Source: Actinomadura hibisca NBRC 15177
GTDB taxonomy: Bacteria > Actinomycetota > Actinomycetes > Streptosporangiales > Streptosporangiaceae
Length of the DNA stretch: 64,000 nucleotides
Reading direction: 5' to 3'
NCBI RefSeq assembly: GCF_001552635.1
Contig: NZ_BCRO01000019.1
Location: forward strand, 62,001 to 126,000
Made by a program: the position numbers and the translations under genes. Every line of letters begins with the position of its first letter. The stretch's first letter is position 1. Below are positions 57,578-64,000 of this stretch, in pieces. The notes beneath the pieces are model-generated. The model was not told the origin of the DNA and did not search any database. It saw only the letters and a program-made list of their open reading frames with translations.

Positions 57578-58390
57578 GTGGACGATCCCGACATACACCT
57601 TGACGTCGCCGCCGACCTGCTGCTGTTCCTGCCCGCCTCCCGGCGGCGCGCCGAGCAGCGGGTGGCCACCGACGGGACCTCGACGCTGGGGCACCTGATC
57701 GAGTCGCTGGGCGTCCCGCTGCCCGAGGTCGGCCCGCTGACGGTGGACGGCGCGCCCGCCGACCCGTCGCACCAGCCCGTCCCGGGCCAGCGGGTCACGG
57801 TGGCGGCGGTGCCGCGCCCGCAGCCGGTGCCGCTGGAGCCCGGCCAGCGCGCGCCGCGCTTCCTGCTGGACGTGCACCTGGGCACGCTGGCGCGGCGGAT
57901 GCGGCTGCTGGGCCTGGACACCGCCTACCACAACGACATGGACGACCCCGCGCTGGTCGTGCAGGCCAACGCCGAGCGCCGGGTGCTGCTCACCCAGGAC
58001 CGCGGCCTGCTGCGCCGCCGCGCGTTGTGGCTGGGCGCGCACGTGCGCAGCTCCCGGCCCGACGACCAGCTGCGCGACCTGCTGGAGCGGTTCGCGCCCG
58101 AGCTGAGCCCCTGGACGCGCTGCACCGCCTGCAACGGCGAGCTGGTCGCCGCCGCCAAGGACGAGGTCGAGGACGCCCTGGCCGACGGCACCCGCCGCAG
58201 CTACGACGTGTACGGCAAGTGCTCCGACTGCGGCCAGGTCTACTGGCGCGGCGCGCACGGCGACCACCTTGCGGAGATCGTCGACGCGGCCGTCCGGACC
58301 GTCGCCGAGGCCCGCGCCGCCGCTCCGAACGGAACCGCGGGCCCCTCCGAAGGCGTCTCATCCGGAACCGGGGCGTCCGGAACGGGGTGA
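57578..58390 (+). CDS. Ub-like-Mut7-C nuclease-family protein
   Basis: The 270-residue protein has an N-terminal beta-grasp (ubiquitin-like) domain (~1-85, ending GQRVTVAAVPRP) and a Mut7-C PIN-fold domain (~95-235) with FLLDVHLGTLARRMRLLGLDTAY, RVLLTQDRGLLRRRAL and a zinc ribbon CTACNG ... CSDCGQVYW (~186-218). The family is predicted to act on RNA. The GTG at 57578 lies 6 nt after CATGCT, so it may be leaderless. Confidence 0.88.
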   Translation: MDDPDIHLDVAADLLLFLPASRRRAEQRVATDGTSTLGHLIESLGVPLPEVGPLTVDGAPADPSHQPVPGQRVTVAAVPRPQPVPLEPGQRAPRFLLDVHLGTLARRMRLLGLDTAYHNDMDDPALVVQANAERRVLLTQDRGLLRRRALWLGAHVRSSRPDDQLRDLLERFAPELSPWTRCTACNGELVAAAKDEVEDALADGTRRSYDVYGKCSDCGQVYWRGAHGDHLAEIVDAAVRTVAEARAAAPNGTAGPSEGVSSGTGASGTG

Positions 58391-58468
58391 GAACGGCCCG
58401 ACGGCCACCCTCCGCACGGTCGCCCGGCATCATGGACGGGGAGAGAGGGGCTGGTTGTCATCACCGTA

Positions 58469-58843
58469 GTGGTAGGAGCGGCGATCATCTCGGACGGGCG
58501 GCTGCTGGCCGCGCAGCGGGCCGAGCCGCCGGAGCTGGCCGGCGGCTGGGAGTTCCCCGGCGGCAAGGTCGATCCGGGCGAGGACGACGAGGACGCGCTG
58601 GTCCGCGAGTGCCACGAGGAGCTGGGCGTCAAGATCGCGCTCGGCGAGCGCGTCGGCGGCGACTGGCCGCTGGTGCTGGGCGGCAGCGTGCTGCGCGTGT
58701 GGACGGCCGAGCTGGTCGACGGGCGCCCGCAGGCGCTGGAACATCTGGAGCTGCGCTGGTTGTCGGCGGAGGAGCTCTACGACGTCGACTGGCTGCCCGG
58801 TGACCTGCCGATCGTCGAGGCGATCATCCCGTACCTGCGCTGA
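58469..58843 (+). CDS. Nudix hydrolase, MutT/8-oxo-dGTPase type
   Basis: At ~124 residues the protein carries the complete Nudix box GGKVDPGEDDEDALVRECHEELGV (~25-48). The start VGAAIISDGRLLAAQRAEPPELAGGWEFPGGK and the size are typical of MutT-type nucleotide-pool cleansing enzymes. The start is uncertain: GTG 58469 is the best standard codon, but the conserved first strand seems to reach a few residues further upstream, and GAGAGAGGGG lies 18 nt away. Confidence 0.85.
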   Translation: MVGAAIISDGRLLAAQRAEPPELAGGWEFPGGKVDPGEDDEDALVRECHEELGVKIALGERVGGDWPLVLGGSVLRVWTAELVDGRPQALEHLELRWLSAEELYDVDWLPGDLPIVEAIIPYLR

Positions 58844-58924
58844 CCCGCCGGCCCCGCGGGGGAGCGGCGCGCACCGGGCCCGGTCGCGAGCGGACCGGCC
58901 CGGTGGACGCCCGTACGCGTGCGG

Positions 58925-59332
58925 TCAGCGGCGCGCCAGCAGGACGGTGAACGCCTCCTGCTTGGTGAGCCCCTTCTTGAGCTGGGTCTTCAGCGCCTGC
59001 TGCTGCGGGATCGGCAGCTGGCCGAGGATCGCCTGCAGCTTGGTGGCGATCTCCTGGAGCTGGGCGGGCGTCAGCTTCATGACGTCGTTGGCCAGCAGCG
59101 TCAGGCCGCCGATGTAGTCGCCGCCCAGGATCTGCTGGACGTCGGCCTGGATGTTGGCCGGGAAGCAGCTCAGCACCAGCTGGATGAGCTGCTCCTGGCC
59201 CGGCACCTCGGCGGCGGCCTTGACGCGGGGCTTGGGCGCGGTGGCGGCCTGCGCGGGGGCGACCAGGCCGGCGACCGGCAGCAGGGCGACGGCGGCGGTG
59301 GCCGTGAGCAGGGCGGGCTTGCGGATCTTCAC
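58925..59332 (-). CDS. Small secreted protein of unknown function
   Basis: The 135-residue protein has a signal peptide (KIRKPALLTATAAVALLPVAGLVAPAQA, cleavage near residue 29) and a mature part of about 105 residues that is helical and Gln/Leu-rich (LIQLVLSCFPANIQADVQQILGG ... LQEIATKLQAILGQLPIPQQQALKTQLKKG). A single Cys is present. I do not recognise the family. The GTG at 59332 has AAGGAG 6 nt ahead. Confidence 0.68.
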   Translation of the reverse strand: MKIRKPALLTATAAVALLPVAGLVAPAQAATAPKPRVKAAAEVPGQEQLIQLVLSCFPANIQADVQQILGGDYIGGLTLLANDVMKLTPAQLQEIATKLQAILGQLPIPQQQALKTQLKKGLTKQEAFTVLLARR

Positions 59333-59507
59333 CGGGACTCCTTGGGACGGGGGAGGGAAGTGAACGCCGGGGAAGCCGTGGCGACGTTCGAGACCTGCGC
59401 CGGGAGAGTACTGATCTCCCGGCCGCGCGGTCCGCGAACTGTCCATGACCGGCCACGACCACCACGGATCGTAGGGTTTCCGGACGAACCCCCGCTAGAG
59501 GTGAAGA

Positions 59508-60539
59508 TCAGGAGATGCGGTTGGCCCCCGCGTAGTCGGAGCGGTCCGCCAGCTTGGAGATCTTCACCACATCGCCGGTCTGCGGCGCGTGCAGGTACTT
59601 GCCGTCGCTCAGGTAGATGCCCATGTGGTGCAGGTTGCCGCCGAAGTACACGAGGTCGCCCGAGCGCAGGTCGCCCTTGTCGACCTTGCTGCCCAGCTCG
59701 TACAGGTCGCCGGTGTAGTGCGGCAGGCCCTTCTTGCCCAGCTCGCCGTAGGCCCACACGACCAGGCCCGAGCAGTCGAAGGTGGTCGGGCCCGCGGCCG
59801 CCCACACGTACGGGCTGCCGATCTTGGTCAGCGCCTTGCGCGCCATCTTGGCGGGCAGGTCCGAGCCCTTCACCGTCGCCTTGAGGCCGGTCTTGGGGTC
59901 CTTGACGTTGGTGGTGGTCAGCTTGTCGAGCTGCTTCATCACCTCGCCGACCTTGGCCTTGGCCGCCGCGCGCGCCTTCAGTGCCTGGTCGGTGGCCTGC
60001 TGGACCTGCGCGGCCCGCCGCCTCGCCTCCTGGGAGGCCTTGTTCGCCTGGTCGATCTGCCCCTGGAGGCGGTTCACGACCGCGGACTGGTTCTGCGCCA
60101 GGTAGGCCGAGTCCGACAGCCCGTCGGCCGAGCCGTTGGCGAGGAACAACGAGTCGGGCCCGCCGTTCATGTAGTTGGCCGCGGCCAGCCGGCCGATCTG
60201 CTCGCGCGCCGGGCCTGCCTGCTGCTCCAGGTCGGCGGCGGCCTTGGCGGCCTGCTTCTCGGCGGCGCGGGCCTTGCCGAGCTCCACCCGCGTCTTGTTG
60301 TACGCCTCGGTGAGCTTCTCCGCCTCGGTGTTGAGGGCGTCCAGCTGCTTGCGCAGCTCGCTCTCGCTGGGCTTGGGCGTCGCGGCCATGACCGGTCGCG
60401 CGGCCGGGCGGCCGGGCTGGGCGGCGGCGTGCGCGACGGCGGGGACGGCGAGGCCGGTCCCCAGCAGCAGGACGGCGGTCACCCGGACGGGGACGCGGGC
60501 GGGCAGGGGGGATCGACGTCGTCGGGGTTCCGGGACCAA
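59508..60539 (-). CDS. Secreted NlpC/P60 endopeptidase with coiled-coil domain (RipA-like)
   Basis: The 343-residue protein has a signal peptide (~1-40, TAVLLLGTGLAVPAVAHA), a long coiled coil (~55-205) and a C-terminal NlpC/P60 domain with Cys256 in FDCSGLVVWAY and His305 in LHHMGIYL. This is the architecture of RipA/CwlO-type D,L-endopeptidases used in cell separation and growth. The start is TTG at 60539 with AGGAG 10 nt ahead. A c-di-AMP riboswitch occupies the leader, so expression should follow c-di-AMP levels. Confidence 0.9.
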   Translation of the reverse strand: MVPEPRRRRSPLPARVPVRVTAVLLLGTGLAVPAVAHAAAQPGRPAARPVMAATPKPSESELRKQLDALNTEAEKLTEAYNKTRVELGKARAAEKQAAKAAADLEQQAGPAREQIGRLAAANYMNGGPDSLFLANGSADGLSDSAYLAQNQSAVVNRLQGQIDQANKASQEARRRAAQVQQATDQALKARAAAKAKVGEVMKQLDKLTTTNVKDPKTGLKATVKGSDLPAKMARKALTKIGSPYVWAAAGPTTFDCSGLVVWAYGELGKKGLPHYTGDLYELGSKVDKGDLRSGDLVYFGGNLHHMGIYLSDGKYLHAPQTGDVVKISKLADRSDYAGANRIS

Positions 60540-60562
60540 GCCGGGGCTCTCCTCTTCCTTCG

Positions 60563-60685
60563 CCGCCTACCGGGTTAGCTGACGGGTTCGGGCCAGGAGA
60601 CGCCCTACGGCTCACGATGTGAGCCGATTCACCCCAGGGGGTCACGGATGCGGGTCCCCGGCTCCCCGCGCGGGGGATTAGGCGG
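60563..60685 (-). ncRNA. c-di-AMP (ydaO/yuaA) riboswitch upstream of the NlpC/P60 gene
   Basis: Read on the minus strand, the leader contains CTGGGGTGAATCGG, a GGCTCAC/GTGAGCC hairpin, GTAGGGCG and the conserved 3' core CCCGAACCCGTCAGCTAACC followed by GGTAGGCGG. P1 pairs CCGCCTA (60685-60679) with TAGGCGG (60569-60563). These are textbook elements of the actinobacterial ydaO class, which typically controls cell-wall hydrolases. The aptamer ends 24 nt before the TTG start, leaving only the AGGAG region as expression platform, so control could be translational. Confidence 0.9.
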
Positions 60686-60733
60686 TCCGGGCGCAGCCCC
60701 GGGGGCGGGGCTCGGCACGACCGGACGTTCAGG

Positions 60734-60739
60734 AGAGTA
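60734..60739 (-). promoter_or_regulatory. Candidate -10 box of the riboswitch-controlled NlpC/P60 gene
   Basis: On the minus strand TACTCT follows TTGGCC by 18 nt. This would start transcription near 60727, just ahead of the riboswitch 5' P1 strand, which fits well. Confidence 0.4.
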
Positions 60740-60822
60740 CAAAGGAAGTTCAAAGATGGCCAAATGCTGATATTTGGGGCAGTTGGCGCGGCAGAGGCGG
60801 CGGGGCCGGGCGGCGGGCCAAG

Positions 60823-60828
60823 TAGAAT
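60823..60828 (+). promoter_or_regulatory. -10 box of typA
   Basis: TAGAAT lies 55 nt before the typA ATG, with no good -35 box. A transcript from about 60835 would have a leader of roughly 48 nt. Confidence 0.5.
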
Positions 60829-60882
60829 GGTGTATGCCGCACGTCTGCGACACACCCAAACTCTCACGCAAGGCGAACCCGT

Positions 60883-62739
<1,857 letters not shown>

Positions 62740-62750
62740 CCGGACGCGCG

Positions 62751-62799
62751 AAAGGGGCGGCCCCGGGGTTCAGCACGAACCCCGGGGCCGCCCCCTTTT
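62751..62799. terminator. Strong bidirectional terminator after typA
   Basis: An arm of about 20 bp (62751-62770) pairs with 62778-62797 across a CAGCACG loop, with CTTTT on the plus side and AAAG on the other. It serves typA and the convergent secreted protein gene. Confidence 0.88.
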
Positions 62800-62812
62800 C
62801 ACGCGGAGACGG

Positions 62813-63547
62813 TCAGCGCACGTCCACCAGCGTCGTCTTCACGGGGTAGTCCACCAGGTGCTTCTTGTCGCCGTAGTAGGCGTAGATGAAGTAGGTGTCC
62901 TTGTAGACCCGGAAGCGCACCTTGAAGTTGCCCTTGGCGTCGGTCTTGGGCCGCTTGTACCAGTACCAGGTCTTCGCGCCCTTGACGATGCCCTCGATGG
63001 AGACGACCTGGCCCTTGAACGGCCGGTAGGTCGCGCCGGGCTTCTCCTTCAGCGTGCCGCTGAAGGTCACGTAGGAGCCCTTGCGGATCTTGGTCGGGGT
63101 GACCTTCCAGCCGAACACGCGCGCGTTGACGCGGTGGTCGCGCACGGTCGCGCTGACCGAGGCGGCGTACTTGGGACCGCCGAGGAAGCGGAACCGGTAG
63201 TACCCGTGCGGGTAGTAGATCGACTTGAACGTCGCGCCGAACGAGCCGTCGGCCTTGGTCACCGGCCACTTCTCCCCCTTGAACAGGTGGAGGCGGCGCC
63301 AGTTCTTGCCCTGGTCGTCGGCGGTCTCGACGATGATCTGACGACCCTCGCCGACCGTGCGGCCGGACGAGGTGAGCTTGCCCGCGACCGTCAGCCGACC
63401 GTCGGTGGCGGAGGCCACCGAGACGCCGGTGACGGCGGTGGGCGCCGGCGCGGCGGCGCGGACGGCCGGAGCGGCGTGGGCGGCCGTCGCGGGGGCGACG
63501 GAGAGGAGCGCGGCCGTGGCGACGGACGCACTGAGGAATCTGCGCAT
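62813..63547 (-). CDS. Secreted beta-rich protein of unknown function
   Basis: The 244-residue protein has a signal peptide (RRFLSASVATAALLSVAPATAAHAA, cleavage near 26) and two similar beta-sandwich-like halves: GRLTVAGKLTSSGRTVGEGRQI ... FGATFKSIYYPHGYYRFRFLG and KGSYVTFSGTLKEKPG ... NFKVRFRVYKDTYFIYAYYG. The pattern recalls extracellular Ig-like or carboxypeptidase-regulatory-like repeats in actinomycetes. No catalytic residues are evident. ATG 63547 is used; a TTG one codon earlier is possible. Confidence 0.7.
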   Translation of the reverse strand: MRRFLSASVATAALLSVAPATAAHAAPAVRAAAPAPTAVTGVSVASATDGRLTVAGKLTSSGRTVGEGRQIIVETADDQGKNWRRLHLFKGEKWPVTKADGSFGATFKSIYYPHGYYRFRFLGGPKYAASVSATVRDHRVNARVFGWKVTPTKIRKGSYVTFSGTLKEKPGATYRPFKGQVVSIEGIVKGAKTWYWYKRPKTDAKGNFKVRFRVYKDTYFIYAYYGDKKHLVDYPVKTTLVDVR

Positions 63548-63685
63548 CAAAGCTTCTTTCGAGGGAGGGCCACGTGATCCGTGGTGATCAGAAGACGTGC
63601 GTCATGACCTGCGCGTTGACCCGAAGTTGATCACAGATGCGCAACGGCTGGAGCGGTCCATCGCGGGCCGGGGCCGCCCATGCGA

Positions 63686-63718
63686 CGGCGGCCCGGAGAA
63701 CGTGTCTCCGGGCCGCCG
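63686..63718 (-). terminator. Hairpin terminator after the FHA gene
   Basis: CGGCGGCCCGGAGA (63686-63699) pairs perfectly with 63705-63718 across ACGTG, 29 nt beyond the FHA stop on the minus strand. There is no U-tract. Confidence 0.65.
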
Positions 63719-63733
63719 GTCGGACGTGCGGCG

Positions 63734-63761
63734 CTAGTTGAGCTGCACTAGTTGAGCTGCA
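63734..63761. repeat. 14-bp tandem duplication across the FHA stop codon
   Basis: CTAGTTGAGCTGCA occurs twice in direct succession (63734-63747, 63748-63761). The copy within the gene encodes the final VQLN and the stop; the other copy lies just beyond it. Confidence 0.8.
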
Positions 63762-64000
63762 CCGTGCCGGTCACGTCGGCGGCCAGCCGGAGCTGGTCGC
63801 CGTCGCGCAGCGGGGCCTCCACACCGCGCGGCAGGCGCTCGCCGTTGACGAACGTGCCGTTGGTGGAGCCCTCGTCGCGCACCCACGCGGTTCCCGACGG
63901 GTCGAGCCAGACCGTCGAGTGCCGCCGGGACACGTTGTCGTACTGGGTGAACGTCGCCGCCACGGGGGACTGGCCCGCGTCGCGGCCCAGCACCAGGTGC
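63748..64000 (-). CDS. FHA-domain protein, truncated by the window end
   Basis: Only the C-terminal ~84 residues are present. They form most of a forkhead-associated domain: LGRDAGQ, the phosphothreonine-binding SRRHSTVW, STNGTFVNGERL and a final strand VTGTVQLN. The frame is open through the right window edge, so the start and any upstream domains are missing; the GTG at 63993 is internal. FHA domains bind phosphothreonine and are often partners of Ser/Thr kinases such as the two at 17.4-20.3 kb. Confidence 0.88.
   Translation of the reverse strand, partial: HLVLGRDAGQSPVAATFTQYDNVSRRHSTVWLDPSGTAWVRDEGSTNGTFVNGERLPRGVEAPLRDGDQLRLAADVTGTVQLN

Overview
The window is chromosomal DNA from a high-GC actinomycete. 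Almost every third codon position is G or C, GTG starts are common, several genes look leaderless, and there are actinobacterial marker families (DUF1707, DUF4245, DUF6542, Ser/Thr kinases, PhoH2, NlpC/P60 and transglycosylase cell-wall hydrolases). A sporulating relative of Actinomadura or Streptosporangiales fits best, but this placement is inference. I see no rRNA, tRNA, CRISPR array, insertion sequence, integrase or replication origin.

Layout. 1-3.5 kb: a large STAND-type NTPase with foreign-looking codon use. 3.5-10.4 kb: a DUF255 thioredoxin-like protein, an NlpC/P60 hydrolase, a TetR regulator with its DHA2 exporter, and two small unknowns. 10.5-44.9 kb: a backbone in the same gene order as Mycobacterium tuberculosis Rv1086-Rv1112: Z-isoprenyl transferase, phoH2, fumarase, glpX, DUF4245, xseB/xseA, ispH, DUF6542 protein, ychF. 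Into this order are set three tandem transglycosylase genes, two divergent Ser/Thr kinases with a second (class I) fumarase, an EamA exporter with a MocR regulator, a liv-type ABC operon with a GntR regulator, a MarR/MFS pair, rmuC and an HSL-type esterase. 45-57.5 kb: a single-strand operon, coupled almost throughout by ATGA overlaps, encoding a type IV secretion-like apparatus: TcpC-, TcpD-, TcpE-, VirB4- and VirB6-like proteins, a small anchored protein and a transglycosylase-NlpC/P60 hydrolase. No relaxase, coupling protein or integrase accompanies it. 57.6-64 kb: a Ub-Mut7-C nuclease, a Nudix hydrolase, secreted proteins, an NlpC/P60 hydrolase, typA and a truncated FHA gene.

Regulation. 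Two leaders look like c-di-AMP (ydaO/yuaA) riboswitches. The minus-strand one at 60563-60685 precedes an NlpC/P60 hydrolase and keeps the conserved 3' core and a perfect P1. The plus-strand one at 13206-13372 precedes the transglycosylase cluster, has a 9-bp P1 whose 3' strand is shared with a competing hairpin, and lies downstream of a perfect CRP-type palindrome. Cell-wall hydrolysis is therefore the main theme (six hydrolase genes), with central carbon metabolism, isoprenoid synthesis and DNA repair carried by the conserved backbone.

The most promising candidate for something undescribed is the secretion-like operon. Its TcpE-like protein is fused through a roughly 900-residue proline-rich linker to a MinD/ParA-like domain that lacks the Walker A lysine, and two micro-ORFs bridge it to the VirB4 ATPase gene.
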